Notes under the pieces: model-generated
Seen by the model: only the letters and a program-made list of their open reading frames with translations
What the model was told of the DNA's origin: nothing
The model's database searches: none
NCBI GenBank assembly: GCA_937904325.1
Contig: CALGTK010000134.1
Location: 1-54,779 of the forward strand
From: an uncultured Planctomyces sp.
GTDB taxonomy: Bacteria; Planctomycetota; Planctomycetia; Planctomycetales; Planctomycetaceae
Reading direction: 5' to 3'
DNA: 54,779 nt
Shown here: positions 37,551 to 47,883 of the stretch, one piece after another
How positions within the stretch are numbered: the stretch's first letter is position 1
Layout of the letters: each line of letters begins with the position of its first letter
Program-made: the position numbers and the translations under genes

Positions 37551-38240
37551 TCAGCATGAAAGTCCGACGAAGCTGACCATCCTTTGCAGGTGAAGGCTGA
37601 TTGTCGAGCCGAATATGTGGATGCCTTCGAAGCCTCCCCAGGCAAAAGCCAGAACAACTCCGTGACTGGCAAGGACGGCCGTGGGTAGGAACATCACGCT
37701 GAAGAGGTATCCGACCTGTTGGATGTCCGTCTGCCCGCCGTGAGTTTCTCTCATGGTTGACGTGATATGGTAAACAAAGGCTCCTCCGACGATGGCGTCG
37801 GCGACGTTGGTCGGAACGACGGTCAGCAGTCGAAAGACTGGAATCAGGACAAAGCAGACCGTCGGGAAGAAATACGGTGCGATGGTGATCAGCCAGTTAC
37901 CCTGCCCCTCGATGCGGACATGCCCTCCACTTTTCCAGGTTGCCTTAAAATCGGTCACACGGTGCAGCGTCAAAATGGCGAACAGAGCGTGGGTGAACTC
38001 GTGCTCGCAGGTTGAAAGAAAAGTGGCTCGCCAGCGACGGATCGTCCACAACCAGACAAGTAAGTAAAGGCCTGCTCCGCCGATGAAAGCCAGGATCGTT
38101 TCCGGGGTACGAGCACAGGCGACGATCAGATCTACGCATCCCAGCAGAGACGGAACAAGCAGCACAAGCGACGCGATGGCAACCGGCCACGTGAACCAGT
38201 TCACGAATCGATCAACGCGATTCGAAATATGATGGAGCAT
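37551..38240 (-). CDS. Membrane metalloprotease-like protein (M50B-like)
   Basis: 229 residues with about five hydrophobic segments (for example VAIASLVLLVPSLLGCVDLI and ILAFIGGAGLYLLVWLW). A HExxH zinc motif is present as STCEHEFTHALFA near residue 85. A second region, VADAIVGGAFVYHITSTMRET, may supply the Asp-type ligand. The layout fits M50B-like integral membrane peptidases, a site-2-protease relative with few characterised members. The gene stands alone beside the ECF sigma remnant. Site-2 proteases often release sigma factors, but a link here is speculation. Confidence 0.7.
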   Translation of the reverse strand: MLHHISNRVDRFVNWFTWPVAIASLVLLVPSLLGCVDLIVACARTPETILAFIGGAGLYLLVWLWTIRRWRATFLSTCEHEFTHALFAILTLHRVTDFKATWKSGGHVRIEGQGNWLITIAPYFFPTVCFVLIPVFRLLTVVPTNVADAIVGGAFVYHITSTMRETHGGQTDIQQVGYLFSVMFLPTAVLASHGVVLAFAWGGFEGIHIFGSTISLHLQRMVSFVGLSC

Positions 38241-38353
38241 CTGCCGGGGTCCGACTTCTTTGTGAATGGAGGCTGAGTGTTCAATCGCGAATTGCGATAC
38301 ATCGTCGCCTGGTGGCTTTGCAGATGCTAACGCCCAGGCATCATACTGGATTC

Positions 38354-39013
38354 ATGGCTCAGCGATTTCGCATTATCGACGGTTATAACCTGATGCATTC
38401 AGTCGGGTATGCGCGCGAGCGTTACGGTCAGGGCGGACTCGAACGAAGCCGCAATCGTCTGCTTCGCTTTTTGATCAACCGACTTGATCTCGAAGAACGC
38501 CGCCGGACGACCATTGTGTTTGACGCTCGGACGATTCCGTTCGAGGGAGTGCGTGAGCAGAAACTGGAAGAGATGACGATTCTCTTCAACAAGGCCGGCA
38601 GCGACGCGGACACTCTTATCGAGGAATTGATTCTGGAGCATTCGGCTCCGAAGCAGTTGGAAATAGTGTCGGGAGATCGCCGTCTGCAGAAGGCGATCAA
38701 ACGTCGCAAAGGCATTGCCGTTGAAAGCGAAGATTTTGCGAGAATATTGCGAGATCGAGAAAGTGTCGTGCCGGGTAGTTCGCAGGATTCTGATTTACCA
38801 CCCGAATCCAAAGAGAAGCCCGAGAGTGCTACACCGTCTCAATCGGACACGGAGTTCTGGCTGGGCGTCTTTGGCGAGGTGAATGTTTCTGAGGAAAAAT
38901 CGGGGACAATCCAACAAAAGAAGCCGGTTGATCGGAATCTGCCGGCAAACTGGGATGCTCACGTGAAGAAGCTGATCGACGATCTCGGTAAGGATAGTTC
39001 GACCGAGCAGTGA
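38354..39013 (+). CDS. NYN-domain (YacP/Rae1-like) RNase
   Basis: 219 residues. The N-terminal 150 residues form a PIN-like NYN domain: FRIIDGYNLMHS with the first metal-binding Asp, TTIVFDART with the second, GSDADTLIEELI with the third and VSGDRRLQKAIKRRK with the fourth. Bacillus Rae1/YacP is a ribosome-associated mRNA endonuclease; the same metal site is kept here. The C-terminal 70 residues are low-complexity, Ser/Glu-rich, ending in a short helix. Start ATG 38354 is chosen because homology begins at AQRFRIIDGYN; the frame extends to 38312. Confidence 0.85.
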   Translation: MAQRFRIIDGYNLMHSVGYARERYGQGGLERSRNRLLRFLINRLDLEERRRTTIVFDARTIPFEGVREQKLEEMTILFNKAGSDADTLIEELILEHSAPKQLEIVSGDRRLQKAIKRRKGIAVESEDFARILRDRESVVPGSSQDSDLPPESKEKPESATPSQSDTEFWLGVFGEVNVSEEKSGTIQQKKPVDRNLPANWDAHVKKLIDDLGKDSSTEQ

Positions 39014-39181
39014 TTCTGGCGGGTGGCTGTGTCGACGAAATCAGAACTGGCGAACGCGGCAATACTCCCTACATTGAAGAACCGGCGGACACTCCTATAA
39101 TCCCGATCGGAATTCTCGTCGGGGTGCTCTCCTGGCGTGTGACTGGCACCTGTGATGTGTGATAGCGTGAAGGAGCCGACC

Positions 39182-39847
39182 TTGAACTGGTTGCGCTGCG
39201 CCCTGTCTTCTTCCGTTGGGAAGAAGTTTTTGATGGCGATAACTGGCCTGCTTTTATGCGGGTTTCTTGTCGTGCATCTAGCTGGAAATCTGCTGCTGTT
39301 CGCTGGCGCCGAGGCCTACAACGCCTACGCACACAAACTGCATGACAACGAGGATCTGCTGCATGTTGCCGAAACTGGCCTCGCACTGATCTTCTTCACG
39401 CATCTGTACCTGGCGTTCAAACTGTCTGCTGAGAACAGAATTGCTCGTGGCCGCGGTTATGCCGAGAATCAGTCGAAACGCCAGGACCTGATCAGCAAAG
39501 TTCGTCCGGAATCATGGATGCTGGCGACCGGGTTGGGACTACTGGCATACATGATTCTGCATCTGGCCGACTTCACGCTCGAATTCCGAGACACCTCGCA
39601 CTACGAAGGTCTGGCACCGTTCGACAAAGCAGTCTCGCTGCTGAATGATCCGATTTCGATCATTGGCTACCTGGTGGGATTCGCGTTTCTCTTTGCTCAT
39701 CTCTCGCACGGTATTTCGAGTGCTTTTCAGAGTCTCGGCCTCAACCATCCCAAATACAACGCAGTCATTAAGTGGAGTGGACTGGCTTTCGCTCTGGCTC
39801 TGGCCATCGGTAACGCAAGCCTCGTCTTCTGGGCACAGAGTCAGTAG
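39182..39847 (+). CDS. sdhC: Succinate dehydrogenase cytochrome b subunit (B-type)
   Basis: 221 residues from a TTG at 39182, preceded by AGGAG (39171-39175) with 6 nt spacing. Longer starts at 39152 exist, but family N-termini correspond to MNWLRCALSSSVGKKFLMAI. Five membrane helices are predicted (AITGLLLCGFLVVHLAG; LIFFTHLYLAF; LGLLAYMILHLADF; IIGYLVGFAFLFAHLSHG; ALALAIGNASLVFW). His residues in VVHLAG, THLYLAF, LHLAD and AHLSHG are haem b ligand candidates. The five-helix single anchor and the C-A-B gene order fit a di-haem, menaquinone-type SQR/QFR. Confidence 0.9.
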   Translation: MNWLRCALSSSVGKKFLMAITGLLLCGFLVVHLAGNLLLFAGAEAYNAYAHKLHDNEDLLHVAETGLALIFFTHLYLAFKLSAENRIARGRGYAENQSKRQDLISKVRPESWMLATGLGLLAYMILHLADFTLEFRDTSHYEGLAPFDKAVSLLNDPISIIGYLVGFAFLFAHLSHGISSAFQSLGLNHPKYNAVIKWSGLAFALALAIGNASLVFWAQSQ

Positions 39848-39931
39848 ACGGGCCAACAACGGTCGCACATTAAGTCCTCACGGGCACACATGAATCACCC
39901 TCCTGTCGATGTCGACGAAGGAGTTTCCGGA

Positions 39932-41868
<1,937 letters not shown>

Positions 41869-41869
<1 letters not shown>

Positions 41870-42639
41870 TGAGCGGTCAGGGAATGAATCTGACGCTGAG
41901 AGTCTGGCGACAGGCCGGCTCAGAAGACAAAGGCGAGTTTCGGTTTTACCAACTGAACAACGTCTCTGAGCACATGTCGTTTCTCGAAATGCTGGACGTC
42001 CTCAACGAGCAGCTAATCAAGCTCGGCGAAGAACCAGTCGCCTTCGACCACGACTGCCGCGAAGGCATCTGTGGCATGTGCAGCCTGATGATCAACGGTC
42101 AGGCGCACGGTCCAGACAACGAAACAACCACCTGCCAGCTCCACATGCGGCGTTTCCGCGACGGAGACACGATCACGATCGAACCGTGGCGAGCGAAGGC
42201 GTTCCCCGTCATCCGCGACCTCGTCGTCGACCGAACATCCTTCGACCGAGTCATTTCTGCCGGCGGCTTCGTCTCCGTGAACGCCGGCAACGCTCCGGAC
42301 GCCAACTGCCTGCCCGTCCCGAAGCAGGATCAGGAAAAGGCCATGGACGCCGCGGCGTGCATCGGCTGTGGAGCCTGCGTCGCCGCCTGCAAAAATGCCT
42401 CGGCCATGCTGTTTACCAGCGCCAAGGTCTCACAAATGTCACTGCTTCCTCAGGGCAAGCCAGAACGAGCACGTCGAGTCCTCAACATGGTCGCCCGGAT
42501 GGACGAAGAAGGCTTCGGCTCCTGCACCAACACCAGCGAGTGCGAAGCCGCCTGTCCGGCCGGAATTTCCGTCGACAACATCGCCCGTCTGAACCGCGAA
42601 TATCTGAAAGCGGTTGTCTTCAGCGACGAGGGAATTTGA
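41869..42639 (+). CDS. sdhB: Succinate dehydrogenase iron-sulfur subunit
   Basis: 256 residues. The N-terminal ferredoxin domain binds the [2Fe-2S] cluster through [18 protein letters not shown] and a further Cys in TTTCQLHM. The C-terminal domain binds the [4Fe-4S] and [3Fe-4S] clusters through [13 protein letters not shown] and [15 protein letters not shown]. The second motif has the ordinary CP ending. It links SdhA to the haem-bearing anchor. The start overlaps the sdhA stop and CAGGAG lies about 10 nt upstream, so sdhA and sdhB are translationally coupled. Confidence 0.96.
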
Positions 42640-42875
42640 TCCAATCGTCCAAATCGCATGCTGAAAACAGTCCAACATCCCGGCAGCGAATCTTGCTTTC
42701 GGGTTGTTTTCTGGTTCAATGTTAAGCGGAGATATCGAGTTTGCGAATGTGTGTGTCTGTCCTTTTCATGCACGAAATTGGCAACTCGTAGCCGTTTACA
42801 GCCAAATTGGAGATTCTTGCAATGCTAATGACAGGCCAGCCGCAAGAGCCTCAGTCGCCAAATAGATGAAACTAT

Positions 42876-44155
42876 TTGAAGCGATCAGGACTGTCCTGGT
42901 TAAATCTTGTTCTGCCCATAGCACAGGTGACGACCATACCAGGAGCTGAACCCAAACTCATTCCGGTAAAGAATTATAGAAGCAATCGGGCAGACGGGCG
43001 GTTTCAAAGTTCACTCGGATTTGCCCATCAGTACATTGAAGCGACGACTCCCAGGTTAAGTCTGCCAGATTCGCTGACTGAGGCAACATTTGCTGAATGA
43101 CGATTGAACGTTCGGGTAAAGCTACAGGATTTGATGGCCTTTCCGGAATCTCCTCCACAACCCGATCCAAAGAAGCTTTGGTCGAAACCCAGAGAAGGTT
43201 ACACGCTTGAGAAGTGGGAGATTTACCCGGCTCCCGCCAGCGTCGTTCCGATTCTGATGTTGATCCCCGAAGGGACATCCAGCGAATCACCCAGGCCGGC
43301 AGTGTTCTGTTTTCCAGGCTCAAGCGGAACCAGGGAATACCTGGCCAATGAACCTTGCAGCACACCCTCAGCTCAAGGTCGCAGCCCACGCTGAGAAGAA
43401 CCGAATTGCCTTTCAGTTTGCAAAGGCCGGCATGATCGCCATTGCCATGGATCATCCTGGCAGTGGCGAATTATCGCTGCGACAGGCCTGCAAGATACTG
43501 GGTGGAGGAACGCGGGATAAACTTAGCCGGGACCTGCTCTACATGGGGTGGAGTTTTGTGGGACTGTCCACCTTTGAAAAATACCAGGCTCTGCAATGGG
43601 TCAAGACACTCGACTACATCGATGCCAATCGAATCGCTCTCTGCGGGCATTCCCTGGGCACAGAGCCCGCCATAACCCTGGCAGTTCAGGATGAAGGTGT
43701 CTCGGCTGTGATCCTCAATGATTTTGTTCATGGAAAACGGGGGCAAGACTTTAGTATGACGCCGAGCTTGGACGGGAAGCGGGTGTTCTATACCGGCGGA
43801 ATGTGGCACACTGTTGCCGACACTGTGGCAGTGGTTCGATCTTCCTGACTTGGTGACTGCCATCGCACCTCGCGCTGTTCTGGCGACAGAAGGCGGTGTC
43901 AAACATTCATTGGATGACGTCAAAAGGGCGTTTGCTCTCAGTGGAGCACCGGGGAATTTTCATGTCCGGTACATGCCGAGCTTTGATCACATTTCCAAAC
44001 GGCCCCACGATTTGGAACCCGTCAAGAACGGACTCCACATCGCCGACTACTACCGTCGGTCTAACACCAACCCGGCAGAACATTACTTTAAGGGGCATCA
44101 CGCGATTCCGTGGCTCAAGGAGCGATTGAGAATGCCAGCGAAATCACCCGAATGA
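42876..44155 (+). pseudogene. Secreted-type alpha/beta-hydrolase (acetylxylan-esterase-like) gene with one stop and two frameshifts
   Basis: Four pieces read as one esterase. Piece 1 ends SLPDSLTEATFAE then TGA (43098-43100), and the same frame continues RLNVRVKLQDLMAFPE; a TGG-to-TGA change restores AEWRLNVRVK. Piece 2 ends GTREYLANEP, and one extra T near 43354 shifts to AAHPQLKVAAHAEKNRIAFQ (piece 3), which holds MDHPGSGE and the nucleophile elbow ALCGHSLGTEPA. Piece 3 ends FYTGGMWHTV, and one extra base near 43814 shifts to PTLWQWFDLPDLVTAIAPRA (piece 4), which holds the catalytic-His region PSFDHIS. The start is uncertain and no clear signal peptide remains. Three independent lesions make decay much likelier than sequence error. 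Confidence 0.88.
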
Positions 44156-44617
44156 TCACAACCGCAGTAGCCAGTCTTGCCGCAGAGGCAGTTGATCCCA
44201 CCGGAGCGTACTTTGCCTGACGATGAATGCCCGCTGAGGGCCTTCGGGCATACCGCCCATTTGCTTTGACGGGCGTCCCGATTTCTACGCGTACGTTGCT
44301 GTTTTCCCGCCTTCGCGGGAGTGACGCTGTGAAATGTCGAATACAGCAACGTCAAATGGCTTGCCGATCCAAGGGACTGTAAGTCAGACTGTATGTTCGA
44401 CGAGGTGGTGATAACTCACGGGGGCGTTGTCAGTCCGTTGAAAAATCGCAGGCCGGACCGAGGAACGCAGCGACAATGTTCCGGCACCAATCGATATCCG
44501 TTATGAATCTGGCGTAGCCGGAGCGGCGCTTCGCTTCATCCGGCCTACCTGTTGCATTTTCTAACTGCCTGCGATCTGTGATCATCTTTTTTGCGATGTG
44601 TTTGTTCTGAGGTTGAT
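44156..44617. other. Intergenic region with two palindromic repeats
   Basis: About 460 bases between the esterase pseudogene and the next secreted protein. CCCGC-cttc-GCGGG at 44306-44319, followed by AGTGAC, is a hairpin of the same type as the pair at 46354-46430. The 30-base palindrome at 44517-44546 is listed separately. No coding sequence seen. Confidence 0.6.
44517..44546. repeat. REP-like palindrome, second locus of the GCCGGAGCG element
   Basis: Begins GCCGGAGCG and ends ATCCGGCCT; the arms GCCGGA and TCCGGC close over an inner AGCG/CGCT hairpin. It matches 8232-8261 at 27 of 30 positions, 36 kb away, showing that this is a dispersed element and not a local hairpin. Flanked by GTA and AC, similar to the flanks of the other elements. 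Confidence 0.8.
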
Positions 44618-45472
44618 ATGTTTGCTTTTCGTTGTTCGACGATGATCGTTGTTACCGCCGTTTGTTTGCCAGCTTTGCCTGCAGCCGCAGACGGAATGAA
44701 CTATCCGCTCGGAGCGATCCGCTCTGACGATGGAAAGGTCTCCGTAGTTGATTTGCGGCTGCCGGGAGTCTGGCAGGGCAGCGACGGAAAACTCCATCAC
44801 TTCTTCAAAGCGTCGAAGAAGTTCCGCACACCGCTCAACGCCGCCAGGTGTATCGCCTTTGACAAAAATGGCAAAGTTCTGGTCGGAGACACATCGACTC
44901 GGCAGATATATCGATTCAGTGATGACGGAAAGCCAACAAAGCTGGCCGGAGACGGAGTGGGTATCGGTATGCCAATGGCGATGGCCGTTGATGCCGAGGG
45001 AACAATCTTCGTCGCCGACCTTGAACTTCACCGCATCTTTAAGATTCCTCACGAAGGCGGCGAGCCTCTCGAGTTGGCCGTCGTCTCCGCACCTCGCGGA
45101 CTGGCTTTCGACAGCGAAGGAAATCTCATTGTTGTTTCTACGACGAAGGATCAACTTCTGAAAGTCACGATGAAGGGCGAAGTGTCAGTACTCGTCGCCG
45201 GGCGACCGTTCGACTTCCCCCACAACGTCACCATCAGCAAGGACGGCACAAAGTTCATTACCGACGGCTACGGAAAATGTGTGTGGCAAGTCGGCACAGA
45301 CAACAAGCCAGCAAAACTGATCAGTGGCGAGCCATTCGTCAATCCGGTTGGCATTTCGATCGCTGGCGACGTTCTGCTGGTGACCGACCCGCGAGCCAAC
45401 GCCGTCTTCGAGGTGACACTCGACGGCAAGCTGAAAAATCTCAAGCTGCCCGCCGAAGCTCCTGCGAAATAG
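44618..45472 (+). CDS. Secreted SMP-30/NHL-type beta-propeller protein
   Basis: 284 residues. The signal peptide MFAFRCSTMIVVTAVCLPAL is cleaved near PAAADG. The body has NHL/SMP-30-like six-bladed repeats: ARCIAFDKNGKVLVGDTSTR, AMAVDAEGTIFVADLELHRI, GLAFDSEGNLIVVSTT, VTISKDGTKFITDGYG and VGISIAGDVLLVTDP. The regular spacing of D-x-x-G-x-[IL] turns supports a propeller. Lactonase-type metal ligands could not be verified, so it may be a binding protein. Start ATG 44618 has GAGG 5 nt upstream. Its mRNA end carries the 22-base tandem repeat array. Confidence 0.82.
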   Translation: MFAFRCSTMIVVTAVCLPALPAAADGMNYPLGAIRSDDGKVSVVDLRLPGVWQGSDGKLHHFFKASKKFRTPLNAARCIAFDKNGKVLVGDTSTRQIYRFSDDGKPTKLAGDGVGIGMPMAMAVDAEGTIFVADLELHRIFKIPHEGGEPLELAVVSAPRGLAFDSEGNLIVVSTTKDQLLKVTMKGEVSVLVAGRPFDFPHNVTISKDGTKFITDGYGKCVWQVGTDNKPAKLISGEPFVNPVGISIAGDVLLVTDPRANAVFEVTLDGKLKNLKLPAEAPAK

Positions 45473-45488
45473 CTTGTGCCAGGAAACT

Positions 45489-45598
45489 ACTCGCAGTGCT
45501 CTGCCTCTCTACTCGCAGTGCTCTGCCTCTCTACTCGCAGTGCTCTGCCTCTCTACTCGCAGTGCTCCGACTCTCTGGTCGCAGTGCTCCGACTCTCT
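45489..45598. repeat. Five tandem copies of a 22-base unit
   Basis: Units run 45489-45510, 45511-45532, 45533-45554, 45555-45576 and 45577-45598. The first three are identical (ACTCGCAGTGCTCTGCCTCT plus CT). The fourth has CCGA for CTGC and the fifth also has GG for AC at its start. The array begins 17 bases after a stop codon. The unit is not a multiple of three and there are no spacers, so it is neither coding nor CRISPR. The graded divergence indicates stepwise duplication. Confidence 0.95.
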
Positions 45599-45622
45599 GG
45601 GTGAAAAGCCTCAGTTAGGCTA

Positions 45623-45639
45623 ACGCGACAGAGTCGCGT
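45623..45639. terminator. Hairpin after the tandem array, possible terminator
   Basis: ACGCGAC-aga-GTCGCGT forms a perfect 7-bp stem with a 3-base loop. No U-run follows, so termination would be weak or factor-dependent. A second small stem (GCCT/AGGC) lies at 45609-45620. It may end the propeller transcript or be another REP-like palindrome. Confidence 0.45.
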
Positions 45640-45725
45640 GTCAGTGAAAACGAAAATCGGTTTCAAACACAATCCACAGTGACATTTCTGACTTGTTGTT
45701 CATTTCTCCTTCGGAGGATTTCAGA

Positions 45726-46331
45726 ATGCCATCCGAAGTTGATGCCGCTCATGAAGAAAACGATCTGGTCTCGCAGACCCTGCTCGAGTTTCAGACACTC
45801 GCCGAACGAATGCGCAAAGAGACAGCCAGGTCAATCACCAGCGCTGCGGAACTGGTTCACCTCGCAATCAAGTCAGGCAACAAGGTACTGGCCTGCGGAA
45901 ATGGTGGCAGCGCCGCCGAGGCTCAACATTTCATTGCCGAGCTGGTTGGACGGTTTCTCACGGAGCGTGATCCCCTGGCTGGGATCGCCCTGACAGTCGA
46001 CACCTCAGTTTTGACTGCCGTCGGAAATGACTACGGCTACGACGAAGTGTTCGCTCGGCAGGTAAAGGGAATTGGAAAACCCGGCGATGTACTGTTGGCT
46101 ATCTCGACAAGCGGACGTTCGCCGAACGTACTGAAGGCTCTTGCCGCTGCCCGGGAATGCGGCCTGGTAACCATTGCTCTGGTCGGTGCTGATTCAAGCT
46201 CCGAACTTGATATCTGCAACCTGGTCATCACGATCCCCGATCCCAGTACGCCGAGGATCCAGGAGATGCATCTGGTCGTGCTTCACCTGATTTGCGAGCT
46301 GGTCGACAATGCCCTCGCCGCCGCCAAATGA
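45726..46331 (+). CDS. gmhA: SIS-domain protein, probable D-sedoheptulose-7-phosphate isomerase
   Basis: 201 residues, matching GmhA length. GmhA converts sedoheptulose-7-phosphate to heptose-7-phosphate for LPS inner core or S-layer glycans. The SIS fold shows LACGNGGSAAEAQHFIAEL, with the phosphate-binding loop and catalytic Glu region, GRFLTERDPL, TVDTSVLTAVGNDYGYD, AISTSGRSPNVLKAL and the C-terminal RIQEMHLVVLHLICELVD, all near-diagnostic. DiaA-like SIS proteins are the alternative. ATG 45726 has GGAGG 7 nt upstream; the frame is open to 45693. No other heptose genes nearby. Confidence 0.88.
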   Translation: MPSEVDAAHEENDLVSQTLLEFQTLAERMRKETARSITSAAELVHLAIKSGNKVLACGNGGSAAEAQHFIAELVGRFLTERDPLAGIALTVDTSVLTAVGNDYGYDEVFARQVKGIGKPGDVLLAISTSGRSPNVLKALAAARECGLVTIALVGADSSSELDICNLVITIPDPSTPRIQEMHLVVLHLICELVDNALAAAK

Positions 46332-46353
46332 CTGGACGTGGAAAATCTCACCC

Positions 46354-46430
46354 GGTCATCCCCGCGCAGACGGGCAACCATTCTCCAGGATCTGATTGTG
46401 AAACCGGGTCCCTGCCTGCGTGGGATGACC
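46354..46430. repeat. Inverted pair with GGTCATCCC ends between convergent genes
   Basis: GGTCATCCC at 46354-46362 pairs perfectly with GGGATGACC at 46422-46430, and pairing continues imperfectly inward through CGCGCAGACGGG and CCTGCCTGCG. It lies between the 3' ends of gmhA and the third propeller gene. It could act as a two-way transcript end, and resembles the CCCGC-cttc-GCGGG hairpin at 44306-44319. Confidence 0.75.
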
Positions 46431-46455
46431 AAATCCGTAACTTCTGACAGCTTCT

Positions 46456-47733
46456 CTACTCGATGCAGTACAGAGCCTTGTCAGACCGCAGGAACATCTG
46501 CTTACCGCTGATCGCAGGCGTTCCGTTGAAGTCGCTGTCGTCGCCTTTGAATTTGTTCTGCGCCAGCAGTTTGAACTCTGGGCTGGCATCAAGGACGAAG
46601 ACGCCTTCCCTGCGGCTGGGGACAAACAGCTTATCGTCGCACAAAACTGGCGAAGCATAAACGGGTCGCCCGCCACCTCCGACAAGCCGTTCTTTGTAGA
46701 CGGTCTCGCCGGTTTCGGCGTTCATGCAAAATGCGATGCCTTTGTCATTGATCCAGTAGAGGTGTCCTTCGTGCAGAACAGGTGATGCCACATACGACGC
46801 GTCCCGCTTTTTCCAGGCGATATTCGATGTGATGTCGCCTTTTCCTTCAGCTTTGAAAGCCACACTTCCGGTCCCCGGATAGCCGCCCGTAACGTAGATC
46901 ATCCCGTCGGCAAAGTTGACGCTCGGCGAGACGTTGCCAGGCAACTGTGTCTCGCAATACCAGGCGAGTTTTCCATTCGCAGGATTCAAAGCCCAGACTT
47001 CCTGTGGGACTGCGAGGACGAGCAATTCACGATCGCCGCTTTTGATAAGCCGGGGCGTTCCGTAGGCGAGTTCGAGCAGGTCGGCTTCCGTCTTCCAGTT
47101 TTCTTTGCCGGTCTTCTTGTCGAGCGAAATGACCGAGCGGGCTTCTTCTGACGCATTCACGATGACCGCGTCACCGTGAAGGATCAGACTGGCGGCGGAA
47201 CCCCAACGTCGATTGCTCGAACCTGTGCCGACATTGACGGTCCAGAGGTTATTGCCGTGAACGTCGTAGGCGGAAACGCCTGACTTGCCGAAGAAGGCGT
47301 AGACATTTTCACCGTCGGTCACCGGCGTCCCGCTGGCATAGCCGTGCTCAGTAATGAACCCCTGATAGCGATCCTCGCTGGCGTTGTTCTTAACCCCCTG
47401 TGTCCACAGAATCCCGCCGGACGGTTTGTCAACGCAAACCAGATGTCGAGTCAGCCTGGCATCGTCGCCACCGGAAGCTTCGCCGTAGCCTGAGTAACAC
47501 GTCACGAAGACTCGTTCACCCACGACAATCGGTGACGACGACCCTTTTCCGGGCAGGTCAACCTTCCATTTGAGATTCTTTGCCGCATCCCACTTTGCGG
47601 GAATCGGCCCGTCGGTGCTGATTCCGTCGCCGTTGGGACCTCTAAAACGAGGCCAGTCGCCAGCATTGACCGAAGCTTTAGACAGAGCCAGAAGAACGAG
47701 CAACACGCCTGATATTTGATACGACAATTTCAC
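46456..47733 (-). CDS. Secreted PQQ-like beta-propeller repeat protein (copy 3)
   Basis: 425 residues from a GTG at 47733, with GGAGG (47740-47744) 6 nt upstream; this start gives a clean signal peptide (KLSYQISGVLLVLLALSKAS, cleavage near VNAG). A TTG at 47769 is possible but unneeded. The mature part begins DWPRFRGPNGDGIS and continues with WKVDLPGKGSSSPIV, VCVDKPSGGILWTQ, ISLDKKTGKENWKTE and LNPANGKLAWYCE repeats of the PQQ/BamB-like propeller. Related to the copies at 18140 and 29132. Divergent from the intact cyclase gene at 47884. Confidence 0.88.
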   Translation of the reverse strand: MKLSYQISGVLLVLLALSKASVNAGDWPRFRGPNGDGISTDGPIPAKWDAAKNLKWKVDLPGKGSSSPIVVGERVFVTCYSGYGEASGGDDARLTRHLVCVDKPSGGILWTQGVKNNASEDRYQGFITEHGYASGTPVTDGENVYAFFGKSGVSAYDVHGNNLWTVNVGTGSSNRRWGSAASLILHGDAVIVNASEEARSVISLDKKTGKENWKTEADLLELAYGTPRLIKSGDRELLVLAVPQEVWALNPANGKLAWYCETQLPGNVSPSVNFADGMIYVTGGYPGTGSVAFKAEGKGDITSNIAWKKRDASYVASPVLHEGHLYWINDKGIAFCMNAETGETVYKERLVGGGGRPVYASPVLCDDKLFVPSRREGVFVLDASPEFKLLAQNKFKGDDSDFNGTPAISGKQMFLRSDKALYCIE

Positions 47734-47883
47734 CAGAAGCCTCCACAATCGTTGTATTTTACTGAACAAGCCGTCTCGCTACGCTGCCGCAAGATGACAA
47801 CACGGAACGAGACTGCCTTGGGATCCGCGATCAAAATCGAAATTTCACTGGTAATCTCCGCTACGTTCGCAAGAGGTGAGAGC

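Noticed and set aside
45489-45598. CRISPR array
   Set aside because: Units are directly adjacent with no spacers and no cas genes occur in the window.
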